64,000 nucleotides of DNA, taken from the NCBI GenBank assembly GCA_008508345.1, contig QNGE01000859.1:108123-172122 (forward strand). Direction: 5' to 3'. A model generated the notes under the pieces. It was not told where the DNA came from. It worked only from the letters and a program-made list of their open reading frames with translations, and did no database searches. Positions within the stretch are counted from its first letter, which is position 1, and every line of letters starts with the position of its first letter. The stretch is from Paragonimus westermani (Eukaryota > Platyhelminthes > Trematoda > Plagiorchiida > Troglotrematidae). A program made the position numbers and the translations under genes. This document shows, one piece after another, positions 10,261 through 23,430 of this stretch.

Positions 10261-13200
10261 ATTCACTTATCCCGTAACCACTTCGACCATGTGGTGCTGT
10301 GATATTCGATTTCTTAGTTGTAACAAGATGATTGTTGGCGAACTTGTCACAGTATGATTCAGGACAACTCCCGTTACTGCTTCCAAGAATGTCTCAGAGA
10401 AGGAGGATGTAACGTTCACAAAATGGTTAGCGGAGTATAGCTACCGGGGGTTCAACTCTCACTTTTTGAATTGCGAACCTAACACGAAGATGGTACCTTG
10501 TGAATAACATTATGCAAGGCCGTACGTTTTTCAAACTACAAGTAAAATGTTGTTGCGTTAAATCACTGGTAGATTGAGCCTGACAAATCCAGCTGTACCC
10601 TATCGCCTTAAAATAAAGTATCTAGGTGTAGACTCACGTGGTTGCCGATTTCCTCATCACTGCAAGACCCTGTCATGCCGGGGATTGACAGTTCACCTTC
10701 CCAACCAGCTCCATCACACCAGGTCTGCATATGCCTACTGTGCATGGGTTTCGTCTGGAACAGGAGTCTGGAGGCTGGTCCAGGTTGTTGAGGAATGAAG
10801 CAACAATGGTGTAGCAAACAAGACCGGGGAATATTTCGCTGCTTACAATAAACATAGCAGACCAGTCTGTCTGCTGGAATTCATCGAGTAAATGGGCTGA
10901 GTTGTTGTGTCTTAGTGTGTTTTGGGACCATCAGCCCTTCTTGGTTTTAGGATGATTTGGGGCTTATTTGAACCCCTGGACTGGAACTGGTATCTGAAGA
11001 ATGCCACTTGCGGCAAGTTTGGGACAATCGCATAAGGTTTTGCGGTGGTATGCAGCTGTTCTCAGCCAGATCTGATGCTTCTCGGTTCGTCAGAATTGTA
11101 TCCGATCCCAACTGATGAATGCGGACGGATGGGAGACCGAGGTACATCTGCACGTTTTTGTCATTTCGTCTGTTATCAAAAAGCCGAATACGTCAACTGG
11201 AACGGGTGATTTGTGCCAGTAGCTGTAACTCTGAAGAGACCAGCAAACAGTACAGGAAACCTCACTGTTCTAGAACATGTAGTGGTTGAGTGACGAACTC
11301 AGAGCTTTTTTGAAGCATCCACATTGTTCGTACTAATGCCCGTGCATTTTGGGAGTCAATTTTGACGTCTGATTCGCCATGTTTCAAGCCAAACTACAAG
11401 TGCGAAACATTAGACTATAGGGTTCCATATGTACATTACAGCTTTGTGGCTACCTTTCAAAAGATCATGATCAAAATTAGTATGGTTAGCCTCGAATGAT
11501 CTGAGAGCATGATCCGTATGACATGTTGTAGTCTGTCGCTTTCCTCTCTACAATCTTGTAAGACTGAAAAACGCAGGCACTTACTATGGGGATTACCAAG
11601 AAATTAATAAAACTCAGTTTATTCACCACATGCATCAACACAACAAACGCATTTCAACGGGTGGCTTGTGTTGGGTGAAAACTGAAGTCAGACACCACCT
11701 CAAGAGTTGCGCTCCCTTTAGATATCATCTTCAGATTTGCACGTTGAGAAATCCGTCAAAAACGCCTAGCACCTCAAGCAGTAGGGAATAACTCCACCCA
11801 AGTTCGCTGGCTGTCCTCAAGACAGTCAAGACGTCTGTTATGTTCAAAAAAAGGCTCTTATCTACCAGCTAGACAAAAAATCAGCTTCGCTAGACTTAAG
11901 AATATACTTTGGGCATAAACAATTTCCTAACAACTTCATGCTGCAATGCTAGTACCACCAAACGTTTGGTGAAACCTATTTTAAATTGGTCAGTTTCTGT
12001 CGATGTGTGGACACAGAACCGTCAAAGAATGTTGTAACCCGAAAGATAACAATTTCGCGCGCTGGCCAAATCCCTGAGGGTCTTTCCGTTTTGTGAATTA
12101 TCATGATGCTTGCGCATACTGTTTTGCAGATTCTTATAATACATCGACTCAAACTGGGTATCCATCCAGAAAACTGTTTGACACTTTAAATGCAACAGAT
12201 TGAACGCTTGCAATGCAAGCAATATCCCTTGTTTGAAACGAGCAACACTGTGACTACAGGAGTGCACCAAATATTCATGCCGCTATATCAGTATAACTTC
12301 TCCTATTTTCGGTTCCCTCTGTGTATTGCTTATCTCTCGTGACTCCACTGTAAGTTGGAACCAGCTAACCTTTTTATAACTAGTGACGTATTTTTCATTC
12401 TTGCGTCGTGTATAGGCATAACATTGACACTTCTGGTGAGTGACGTTTTACTGGTCGTCTGTTTTTCAAACGGGATTCGAAATTCTGCCAACATACCGAA
12501 CCAAGAGTGTTTCACATGATTTCTGTTTCGGGTCTGTTGCGACGACAACTAGACCGATGGTTCTAATTTTGGCACAGTGGGTCTCTAAGCCTGACATGAA
12601 TGAGTGTGACGCCACTTACCGTTTGTCATGCGACATCTAATCCCTAGTCTGGGCTGCTGGCTGACAGTCTTTCAGTAGCGTCGCGCGTTTCAGCGCACAA
12701 ACGTGCCGCTATACCGGAAGACTTACGTGGACATATAGCACATTAATGTTCCTTTAATCACACAATTTTTTACAATATGCGGAGATGAACAGTGGACAGT
12801 TAAAATAACTGACAATAATAGCCGCCCAAAGAGGTGTAGCAAACTGCTGAACGTGAGCCAGAATACCAATGTGAAATTACTGAGAAAATAAAGAAGGGCA
12901 AAACAAGGCTGTTGACAAAACGTTCCGGATCGTATACCAAGACCCCACCAACCAACTGTACCTGTTTGGAGGATTCGCTTCTAGGAGGAAAACCTCTAAG
13001 AGAGACAAACTAAATTCGGTTCCATATGACTTCGTAATGAATTCAGAATTCTAATCAGACAGCCCGATGATCCAGCTCTGATCCAAGAACATTCCCCATT
13101 CTTCCTCATAGAGCTTAGTGGTCAATAACGTGGATTTCTGCATACCATAGGATTGCACGAACACTTCACTTCTGTCAAGGTATTCCATTTGTAACTGCGG

Positions 13201-13612
13201 AAAAAAAGTTGATCGTAAGCACTATTTTAAGTCCATTTCAGTAGATTACACGCAGTTCGTGAGTACGATGATTAAAGTCCCCATTTCACATATCTAATTC
13301 AGTTTATGACTGCCACTTCACAGCACATCAGTTATGTTTGAGAGAGAATCACGAGGGAGGCGAGGTTTCACGTACGAGTCAGCTTGCGTTTTTACTGTAG
13401 GCAGCTCATCGTTTAGTGGAACTGTAGTTATTCGCCACCAGCAGACGATATAACTGCTAGAAGCACTGTAGTCAGTAGATTATCACAACAGTTGATTAGG
13501 TAGAATGGATGAACAATGCGTCCTGCTCGGAAGGTACTGCGGATGGCATAGTTGAAGCTTAAGTTATATTCTGTGAATAATTAAATTGTTCTTATTAATC
13601 TCTTTTTCAAAG
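10261..13612. other. no recognisable gene
   Basis: Short frames only, such as 10574-10798 on plus with competing minus frames. A weak B-box-like GGGTTCAACTC near 10450 may be a worn tRNA-derived remnant. Nothing else could be named. Confidence 0.45.
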
Positions 13613-13689
13613 GAGACCCTGTGGCCGAAATCATCGTAAGAAATCTCAGAAGGTCATTTAAATCAACCTGCATTGTTGATCTGCTGTAC
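13613..13689 (+). CDS. candidate internal exon (77 bp), family unknown
   Basis: A pyrimidine-rich tract ending CTCTTTTTCAAAG precedes the segment, and a consensus donor GTAAGT follows at 13690. With two bases carried in, the segment reads DPVAEIIVRNLRRSFKSTC.. and ends ..IVDLLY with no stop. Acceptor, donor and open phase together make this one of the better exon candidates. I do not recognise the protein and found no partner exon nearby. The overlapping minus-strand frame at 13581-13811 is the competing reading. Confidence 0.35.
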
Positions 13690-13695
13690 GTAAGT

Positions 13696-16600
13696 ATTCG
13701 TCCAACATCCACTATCATATCACAACTCAGACCAACTTCTACGTGCCATAGCCAGCTGCTGTGTGTACTTAATTTTTGCTCATGTCGAACGCCATGCATG
13801 CAAATTATCACAAGGTGATTGTTTGTTAGAGTGCGTGAACATCATTTTGTGCGTTAGAATAGTAATGGGATGAAAACGGTTCTTTGGTAATAATGAGCCA
13901 ATATTGGTTCGAGTTCTGAGTTTCCGATCGTGTGCAATGAACGCCTTCCACAATATGTAGTGGTCTGATATGTTTGTGTGATTTGAACCGTTTCCTGTGA
14001 AATCGATTCAAGCCAATCTATTCGTGAATCGAATTGCCTTCAGTGTGCTTAGCTGGATTAGTGTAATCAAAGGAGGCGTTAAGAGTGTATACAACCTTCG
14101 TAACTGTGACTAGAGAACATAATCACTCACTGGAAACCGCCCATCTCTGCTGAAAACAAAACATGTGTGAAGCCCTGTACACCCGAACAAAAATGTTTAA
14201 TGAACAAAGGCTTTCAGAACCTGTATTCGTTCATGACTTTCAATGTAGAGCCGTAGGTGGTGACTGTCCGTCTCCGTGTACTATAAACAGACTGCCATTG
14301 CAGCCATGCCAATCACATGGGAAACATATACTTTACACTCACATACACCGTCACATAGATGTGGCAGTGATCTTTGGTAAGGATATTTTGCCAGATTTGT
14401 ACCTAAAATCCCCATCTCAATCAAACCGTTTTCATAACTTTTGGGCATGCGAACACTGTTCTTAATCACAGAGCTCATGTATTTCCCGGTCCCCATGATT
14501 CTTGTTCTCGACACAATGAACTTAATGTGTTTGCCAGCAGTCCCTAGTACGAGACCGTTTAATCCCATGTGTACTGCTCTATCATTTTACTGTCCTACTG
14601 AAGCGCGAGTGAAATAGTGTCAGCTTGTCGACGTAGAAGCATATAATGTGTCCAACACAAGCATGTTAACGACAGTTTAACGAACAAAAACCCTTGTGCG
14701 ATTTCTAAATACTCCAAGTGGACCGCTTTCGATAACGCGTTCACCAAGAAAGTCAGTACACGTTTTCTGAATGAAAACAAGGCACCTGAATTTTTTATGC
14801 AAGCAATTTTGGCTAAACGTTTAACTGTAACGAACCTAACACATGTATAGTATCAGTGGGGCAGTTTTCTACAGGCTGTTCTCAATATAACACGATGAAA
14901 GTTTTACATTGATCCGTACAAGGAAACCCAGAGTTGATAAGTTCTAATAAGGTCTAAGTTCAGTTGGGTACTTGCTCAAATGTTGTGCCGATTTGCAAAG
15001 GGTTGGACTTAGTCCGTGTTGTTTAGTTTACTAAGCAAGAATAATTTCAGTTGCTATCGACTGGACATAACATAATTAGTCGCAGCTTTGACACTCGTAT
15101 AGACTTTACAGCTCACGCCTTGAGAACAGAAGCAAAACCCCGCCTGTATGTTCCGTCAAATCTCTTCCGTAGCGATCAGTCCTACCATGGCAAGGATACG
15201 AACATTTCCTAGTATACGATTGTCCCCACAATCACACTGACATTGAAATAGGCACGACTGCTCAATAAGTACACTAACCTACGTGGCTTTAGCTTGATAA
15301 ACATCATAATCAGGGAGTGGTTGTTCAAAGCTCACTGTGTAGATACTTTATTTGGTCTTGAGACAATCCGGTAATCTGAGAGGTGCTCGAAAACGGATGT
15401 GACTGGACACTTGCATATAATAAAAAGGTACTTGGGAACCATTTACACGCGATCACACCCTACGCATTTGAATCGACCATTTTGATAGACATCTTCTAAG
15501 GGGGGCAATGGCCTCAAATTCCGCTCCAATTAGGCCCATCAATAGCGATTATACTCGTCCCTGTCAGAATTTGCGTTTCAACTGTCATTACTGTCAGTCA
15601 GCTTGTTTAACAAATCTTCATTACCCTCAAGAAATTTATTACTGAAAAATCTTCTTCAAACGTTTAACTACAACCGAGTTTGAATTATGTTCATTACCAC
15701 CTCATTACAAGAGACGAGACAACGGGTTCATTCTGCTCAAAACAAGTGATAACCATGTGGGAAGATATTGTCACTTAAGCTGAAGCTAATATCTCTATTG
15801 AATCAATTGAGCGTGGTGTAACTTGTTGACTGGATTCCGTGTATTTAGATTAATAATAGAATTCGAATCAAGTGCATCACTTCAAACTGGGCTAGCTGGA
15901 AGGCGTATCCAAATGAGAAAGCTGAGGCCAAGTGTGGACAATGTTCCGTTGAAGATATTTATAATCTTCAATCTGCACTAGTGACTTGCGAAACAAATTC
16001 TGGGTGATAAATTATGTTCCTGAAATGATTCTGAGTAATTCTGTTCCCAATTCGACGTGCTTAATGTTTCCACTTTTAGACAAAAGAATCTCACCAAAAG
16101 CGGCTCAACCAAACATACAGGACACATATTATCGATGGGTTATTTAATCAAGTCAATTTTCTAACTTTATTGGGTGAACTTCTGTGAAACTGCTATCGTC
16201 ACATGGCATTTTTGTTGGTTTTTGCAAATTTCTGTGTCAACTACGTCTTCCGAAAGCCAAAAATAGCAACCCTTATGTGACCCACCTCGATTCACATCTG
16301 ATTTTCATCCCATGAGTAAGCTGTCGTCTCCAATCTTCACGCTCTGGACATTTTAGCAAGCCTACCGTCAGGTGTGCGCTTTCAGATTAACATATCTACT
16401 TGTGTCTGGTTTCTGTGCAATACCACTAAAGGTTGGATCACGCCCATCTGACAGTCTTCGCCACACTTGTGTTAAAGTATGCGCACTGATAACCATTAAA
16501 TTGCAAAACTGTCGTCACCAAAAGAGGTGATATAATCACTATATGAATGAGAGCGTATTGGATTGATACACATGATGAATTATACCATTATTTCAATACC

Positions 16601-18890
16601 TGCTTAGTTAAGGATTTAAAGACTTTTGTACTCGAGTTACCATATGTTAAAGTAGTGTCCATTACTGAACGACACTCTGGTGAAACTAAAACGACGTAAA
16701 CACTCAATTAGAAAATGCCAAATGCAACTGAATAATAGACAAGAGTAACGATATAATCAAAATCAGTCGCTCTGACAGTTAAAATACACCAGGCTATCTG
16801 AGAAACTGTCAATTTCTGGAATCAACATAAAAATTTGAAATATGCTCCATTAATCCCTCAGTAACAGTTTTACCCATGAAACGGACTAAGTTAGACGGAA
16901 AATACTCTTTTCAACTAAAGAAAATCGAAAAAAACACTTTCTGAGGTTATATGGGACGCACTGCCTGTACTAAAATCTTTGTCTAATTTGCCAGGATATA
17001 AATAGGCAGGCAACAGAATAAAAAACATCTAGTCACTTTTGGGTTGCATTTATTCCGCCTCAACATCATCAAATTGGTGGCATTGAATTCAGCGATAACG
17101 ACGAAGTATATTTGTTCAGAGGGTTAAACTGGATTTCGCAATTACAAACTTTATCCATCGGACTGAAAAAAGCAATTCATCCTTAGTGTTTTGGGTTCAA
17201 ATCCAAACAAACTAGTTCGATGTTTACCACACATAACTGTGTATCGGAGGCCACTATAACTGGGGTTCGTAATAACACCGGTGTTACCCGGTGTTTGGCG
17301 GATCAAAGGGTGTCTTCTGTTGACTGACTACAGTATTCTAACAACATGATATATACTTAAATTTTTAACGCCAAAATTAAAGTCCAAAACGAAGTCAAAT
17401 CATAAGTTAATATAAATGGTTCAGGTTTGAAAAGAATTATATGACTTCTCCGGAGGATGGAGGGCCACCATGGTTTTACAATAGATGTCTGTGATCTGGA
17501 CAAAGCCAATCAGTTGCGTAACGGCGTAAACTTCTACGGTCTCATAACAACAGAATTTCTGTTTACTGATTTTGTCCAACTTTGAACGCATATTTCATAC
17601 GCGTTACCAACCTTAAGTTTTCCATGCAGTGTGGTCAATGAATCTTCACACAGTGCTGGGCAGTCACCACTTTTTAATTTCGCTTCCATCAGCTGTATTC
17701 CTTCGTATAACTAGGGTTTGATCGGCGCAACGTCACACAATTTGCAAAGCTTCCGTCTAATGCTTACGCGTGAGGTTGAAGTAATCTTCCACTTGCATTC
17801 GGCTCCCTGAATGACTAGGTTGTTGTCTTGTCGTAGGCATTCCCATGACCGAGTTCATTAACAAGTTTCGTTCAGTTCCATTTTAATACCTACCTACTTG
17901 ATCACCTGCTTTCTGGTATTTGACAACCAACCATTGGTAGTAGGAGTCTAATAGTTGCGAGTGATAGGATGGATTTGGATAAAGTTAGACTGCAGTCTAA
18001 GTGAACTGCTACACAAACTTAAATGAATTACACAAAATGTCACAGATCTTTTGTTCCTTATTGACACCCATTACATTGCCTGATTTCTTACTGTCCGGAG
18101 GGCCTCTTTGATTGTCCGTGTGTGCACGTGTCCGGTAAGTAACCGATCATGAAATCTTACGTACTGGAACATTTTTGAAGGGAGTGTTTTTGCGAAGTAG
18201 AATAAGCGTGCTAAGTAAACAGCCGGGAGGAGGTGATTCAAGTGGAATCCACCGTGTTTCGCTTACTTTTCCACATACACTTAAGTGCAAAGCTGCTATA
18301 GTCAAGTTAGTCGAAAGATAGCTGAAAACATTTCGCGTGCTGGTCACACAGGTAACATTTACTAGCTGAATGATGAAAATGAATATTAGAGAGTGACTGC
18401 ACAAGCCTGAATCCACAAAAACCTTTATGATAGGATCTACGATTTCGCAATATACAACGAACTTTAGTCTGTAGACATTCTACTTGGATTGACACACTTG
18501 GCCACTACGGTTCAGGACAGTGGATTGGAGTCGGACACAGCCAGCATTTTACTCCGCCATCTACACACTAGAATTTTGTTTCAGTCACTAAATTGTACCA
18601 ATTGTGATAATAATGTTAACATTTTTTAGTGTATTAAGTTTCATACGCAATTCAGGTAGTGCATATTTTTTCACAGATTGGCATTCATACCAAAACATGG
18701 GAACGGTTTCGAGACTAGAATAACCGATCACAAAACGACTGGGTTTGATTTCGAAAAATCAGAAGTTCTTATCCAGACTGACTACGGCCGGCAGTGAGTT
18801 TTCGGCCTAGACGTAGACAGGCCCACAATCCTACTGATAACGTACCCGTGGATGACAGTAAGGTAAAATGTTCTGACAAAACGATGTGGA
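13696..18890. other. long stretch without recognisable gene
   Basis: From 14.8 to 18.1 kb there is no frame of 60 codons on either strand. Frames at 14.16-14.57 kb occur on both strands without support. A 12-bp perfect palindrome, AACACCGGTGTT, sits at 17274-17285. Otherwise this reads as neutral intergenic or intronic DNA. Confidence 0.5.
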
Positions 18891-18939
18891 CTAATTTTGA
18901 ATGTTCAAGCCGATATACACTGGTAGATTCATTGTCCTG

Positions 18940-19240
18940 AAGAGGATGAAAACAGACTTCACTCTCTTGGACGAGAACCCGTTGTGGAAGATCGGGGCCT
19001 CGGCGGGATTCGATCCGTGGACAGTCACAACATGTCCGAACACGACAAGTGCTCTACCAACTAAGCTACGAAGCCACATCGGGTATGCGGAAATTTCAAA
19101 TTTTGACTCAACTACCCTACCATCCCACCGTATTTTATGGAATTCACCAAATGATCCCACGGGCTGACTGTCCAGACAGGCTTTCTTACCATTTCATGCT
19201 GGAATCCACCAAAGTCACCAATGTATTACTTATGAGTAGT
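18940..19240 (-). repeat. tRNA-like dispersed repeat, copy A (inverted pair)
   Basis: The minus strand holds a tRNA-like core (see 18996-19075) with flanks that match, in inverse orientation and at roughly 80 percent, the sequence from about 19283 on plus. The clearest match is between 19137-19225 and 19285-19378. The core is therefore part of a longer mobile repeat rather than a stand-alone tRNA gene. Confidence 0.6.
18996..19075 (-). tRNA. tRNA-derived sequence, probably pseudogene or SINE head
   Basis: On the minus strand GGCTTCG and CGAGGCC can form a 7-bp acceptor stem. TAGCTTAGTTGG matches an A box and GGATCGAATCC a B box. The D stem GCTT/GAGC pairs, and a 4-bp anticodon stem could present GTT. 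The T stem pairs over only two bases, and the segment between anticodon and T arms is too long. It looks tRNA-derived but not like a working tRNA. Confidence 0.4.
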
Positions 19241-19279
19241 GTGGAGGTTACATGATTTACGTCACACCCAATTGCGAAA

Positions 19280-19545
19280 TACAATGATGAATGGTGGCTT
19301 TGATGGGTTCCAGCATAACATGCTAAGAAATCCTGCCTGGGCAATCAGTCCGTCGGATCATCCAGTGAATTTCATACAATATGGTGGGCTGAGAGTGTAA
19401 GTGAGTCCGGTGTGACCGGTAGAGCGCATGTTGCGTTTGTGCAAGTTGTTTCTACCGACGGTTCGAATCCGGCCGAGGCCTTGATTTTCCGAAATTGGGT
19501 ATCACAACTAGTATAATTTCACTTTTGGAGACAGTGAGTGGAACC
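19280..19545 (+). repeat. tRNA-like dispersed repeat, copy B
   Basis: Inverted partner of copy A. It keeps the exact canonical B box GGTTCGAATCC followed by GGCCGAGGCC, and an A-box-like GTGTGACCGGTAGAGCGC. Its 3' flank (CACTTTTGGAGACAG) also resembles the copy A flank. Confidence 0.55.
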
Positions 19546-20563
19546 AAATTCGGTCAAGCAATCCTACAATCATGTCAGCAACGTGCTCCGTAACATAGTA
19601 AATCGGGACCCCGTCAGATTCACACGTCTACTGACATGTGAGTGAGAGAGCTGATAGCACTTGGAGCTTATGTAGTGTAGCACAAATGTTTTAAATCAAT
19701 ACAGATTTGCTGGACTGGCAAAACTACCAGTTGACTCTACTAGTAACCAAAGGGTTGAATAGGATTGTTCAATATGATAAGATCACAACACTGAAGAATT
19801 TCTGGGTTTACCACCCTAATCTACTAAAGAGTTTCCCGAGTTCTTTATTTCTAACACTTTTAGTAATGGTTAAAAAATTCTTAGATAACTACAGCTGTGG
19901 TTTCTTAGTGTTGACAAATTATATTTCAGCACACAATAGGATAAACCGATGGGCAGAATGCACTGCAATTGATCGATAACAGATTTAGGGTCATTTGCGT
20001 TTTTTAGCGTGCGTCACTCATCGAGTAACAGGGTCCCCATGTCCTGTTTGTTTTGTCCGAATGTTTAAGTCGGCCGCTTCGTCATCACTCGAGTTTTTGT
20101 CAGATACTTTGTCACAGTCAGTCATTTACATTCAGGAGGGACAGACCCATTGGTACTGTCCTGGAGCGTTTGTCTTTCCATTCTCGTTTCCAAATAACCT
20201 AACACAGATCAAAGTTCTAGCAAGGTTGCACAACCGATCGTTTTCAGCGTTTTTTTCCGTAGGGCGCCAGAGTTTCAGACGACTGTTGACATGCGTGCCT
20301 TCTCTATGGCGCCAGCTTGTCATAAGACACTTATCCGTTGACGTTGAATAGATTTTTTGGCACGAATATCAAGTCGTTTGGTAATATTTCAAGATGAACA
20401 ATGTAGATTTCAGTAGACTTGGACTTTCACGCACACATACCTACCATAAATACTGGAAGCAACAGTGTGACTTGCTGGAAGAATGTTATCGATATCCGGT
20501 GCAGAAACCATTGCACGCATAATCTGCAACCAAAGTTGACGTGAACAGAAACTGTTTGTGCAG
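19546..20563. other. no recognisable gene
   Basis: Frames at 19707-19979 and 19995-20351 are open but carry no motif or clear splice context that I can support. Confidence 0.4.
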
Positions 20564-20743
20564 ACCCCCCACTAATTATAGACGGCTATTTCTCGATCGC
20601 GTGTCTTCGTCTGATTTCTTGTGTTCCGATTTTTTCTACACAAAAACCAACGTGTCACACTGGTTGTAAGGTCACTAGGGCCTCACCCGCTAACCTTACG
20701 TCAATGGCCAGTGAATCAAATGTTCAGATGCAACATGATCCTG
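20564..20743 (+). CDS. candidate internal exon (180 bp), family unknown
   Basis: An acceptor-like GTTTGTGCAG precedes the segment and GTAAGC follows. With two bases carried in and one carried out it is open throughout, reading from PLIIDGYFSIACLRLISC to SMASESNVQMQHDP. It is rich in cysteine, with five. In the same frame a stop lies shortly before the acceptor and another shortly after the donor, as expected for a true exon. A different plus frame (20621-20914, 97 codons) overlaps it and is the main alternative. No family recognised. Confidence 0.3.
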
Positions 20744-20744
20744 G

Positions 20745-23280
20745 TAAGCCCTAAATTATTAGACTCGATAGGGCAACTGATTGATCCTGATACTTATGTT
20801 ACCCCTAGTGACAGACAACAAAGTTATTTCACGAGAATCGAAAGTGGTAGCCACTGCACGTCTGTGCCAGAAAACGGTCTGTTATATTACTCTCGTCGAA
20901 ACCCTCGAACCTAAGATTATTCGGCATCATTTGACTTCAAAGTTCCCTGCGCTAAACTAAGATGGTACAAATTAGTAGTAGCCTTCTCACGAACGGCTTA
21001 TTCGTTGCAAGCAGGCATTAACTTGATAATGTTAGATAATTGTTAAATCAACACGTCATTCATCAACTAAGTGTATTTCAAAGGCTGCGATATTGCACTG
21101 GAATAAAATGAAGCGGGTGTACACCAGCATCCTAATAGATGACATTCTGTTGCAGAGTCCAGCAGATGATGGGACGTTTGGGTTGACTGAAAACCCACAC
21201 CAAAAGACCAGTTGTCTTATCAGAAGAACTTGAACGTAATTTCAATAAAAAAAACTAACTCAACCCTCATGAATTGTTCTTTTTCCACTGAGTCCTCTAG
21301 TCCATTTTGGATCCCAGTTGTTTCTAGAGAACTCTTCTCGTTGGGGCCAAGCATAGCAAATGGATTGGATGGTTTATCACCGAACATCTTTGAGGAGCGT
21401 GATGGAATACTAAGCCCAACTTCAGATGACTTGTTCAATGAGTAGTACACATTCTGCAGTATTTTTGAATGTTGGAGAGCCACACTTATAACAAATCCGA
21501 AAAGAGGAACATTTGCTGGATTCTTCACAACTCAGAGGTATAAAAAGTCTACAAAGAACACATTTTTGCTGGACTGGAATATTCAATTACCGTGATGGTA
21601 TGTGATTAATTTGGTCACTACTAGTTACGTTTAACCCTTGATTCCCTGGTTTGTCATGTTGTTTCATCTCTGTCACTGCATGAATCAAAACCTATGGCTG
21701 TTTGTACATGGCCCCTGGACTGCAGCAATCTGTCTTGAATCGTTGAGGGAGAAATGTAAAATAACACCTTGAAAAAAATGTGACATTCTATCGTGATATG
21801 TCCAGCTCTGATGAGTGTTTTACCCGTCCAACTCAGTCCACCCGATTCGGTAGTTTCACTCGAGCACCACTCATCACCAGTTCTGATGAGCCACAAGTAT
21901 ACAACTTTCTTCATGTCCTTATGCCTGCTCTACTTCTCATTCATGCTAGTTCAGGATTGTGCGTTTGTGGTCAGATGTTCAGATGATACGGTTTCAGTCA
22001 TAACAACATTCAACTCATTTTCTGCCGCACCGAAAGGTTTATCCTCTCTGTCAAGGTGTTCATTCACTTTACTTGTATTTCAACATCTACGATTATGTTG
22101 ACATTTTGTTATTAAAGGACTATAGTATTTGCGAGATCGTTAAAACATTTATCCCGCTATAATCGAATCCTTGCCTTTATTGTTTTCCATCACTCCACAG
22201 TTGACGATTGATTTTGATGAAAATCCCATCTGACACAACTTACACTGTTTATTCTGATCTGACTTAGCCTGAAGTTCAGCATGTGGGTCATCTCCCAAAC
22301 TGCCTTAAGTGTTTGTGTAATTAATTGGAGTAAAAAATTCATTTTGTATCACTTGAAAACAGAAACCACAACAGAGTCAATTCCAACTGTTATATTTTGA
22401 AAACTGTGATATTTCGTTTTCTTATGCAGATGGTGCTGTTGTTAATAAGACTGCCTTCCTCTTTCATGCACCTGCATAGGCCATAGAGCTGCGTTTTTCG
22501 CGCCCTTGTCGGAATGTTGCTGTACTTTTGAATGACATCGATCATCACATGACCCACCTTTGTCAAACTCTCTTTTAACACTTATACTCAATGTGAAATG
22601 ATAGCCATTCCAACATTCCTGTACCAGCTTGGCAGACTGGCTGTCCGCGAGTCAGAAGAGTTTGTGTCCGCATGAGCTTTTTCTTAGCGCATAGGTCAGG
22701 GTTTCGCGAATGCACACAAACAGCTTCAGCGGTCGTTAACATCAGCAGTTTCCCTTGGGATCTCAAGAGAGTTGTTTGAAAGAAAGCTTTCTCGTTTGTA
22801 GCCATACTAGGATTAAGCGAGCTGAACGGAAGCGGAAGCAATTCTAAGCTGTAGGTTAGGCTGATTAGTCTGATCCCTCAACTGTTCTCACAATAACACT
22901 CACCAATGAGGTATATTCCAAGGCGGACTGGTAAATAAACATTTTTAATTTGTACTGGATAAGATAGGTTTCAGTACAACCGATCGCGCTTCTATTTCAG
23001 GCAGCTATCTCTCTCCTACACTCTATCTGTACGTGTGTCAGGCATCACGCACTAGTCGGACTGCAAAGCGACTGTTTGACAGAACAGTGCAGCATCACCC
23101 CAGGCAGCTGAACAGTGGTATACATATAACGATTTTACGTGCAACTGTTTCCCAGCTGAGCTGATCCAATCCTTTTATCAATGAAAGTAGATGTTCCTTG
23201 GAGTGTATACTGTGACGAGGAATCAAACTGAAATGATGATATTTTCAACGTTGACTGTCGACGAAATCATTGGTAGTCGA
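20745..23280. other. no firm gene; open frame at 21212-21445
   Basis: The frame at 21212-21445 ends in a plausible protein-like stretch (GPSIANGLDGLSPNIFEE and SPTSDDLFNE), but it starts at a TTG and is mirrored by a longer minus-strand frame (21220-21528). Frames at 21.65-22.10 kb occur on both strands. None has convincing splice borders. Confidence 0.3.
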
Positions 23281-23430
23281 ATGTGCATCCCTGAACACCG
23301 CGCACAGAGACTCAATCCTAATACTTTTTTTCTCACTCTCATTATCCTTACATTTGGTATTTTACAATCAGCCGGGCAGTTAAAAACAGAAAACGAGCCT
23401 TGCCCCCTTTATTACTCTAATCATCTTTAA
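23281..23430 (+). CDS. candidate short frame with hydrophobic N-terminal segment
   Basis: From the ATG at 23281 the product has 49 residues. A hydrophobic stretch NTFFLTLIILTFGILQSAG is followed by a polar tail ending at TAA, a layout like a signal peptide or single membrane anchor. An upstream in-frame ATG at 23191 would add 30 residues. It is too short to assign, and chance is a fair alternative. Confidence 0.2.
   Translation: MCIPEHRAQRLNPNTFFLTLIILTFGILQSAGQLKTENEPCPLYYSNHL

Noticed and set aside
18996..19075. Functional tRNA gene (possible GTT anticodon)
   Set aside because: The T stem does not pair, the variable region is too long, and the core lies in a dispersed repeat with an inverted partner.
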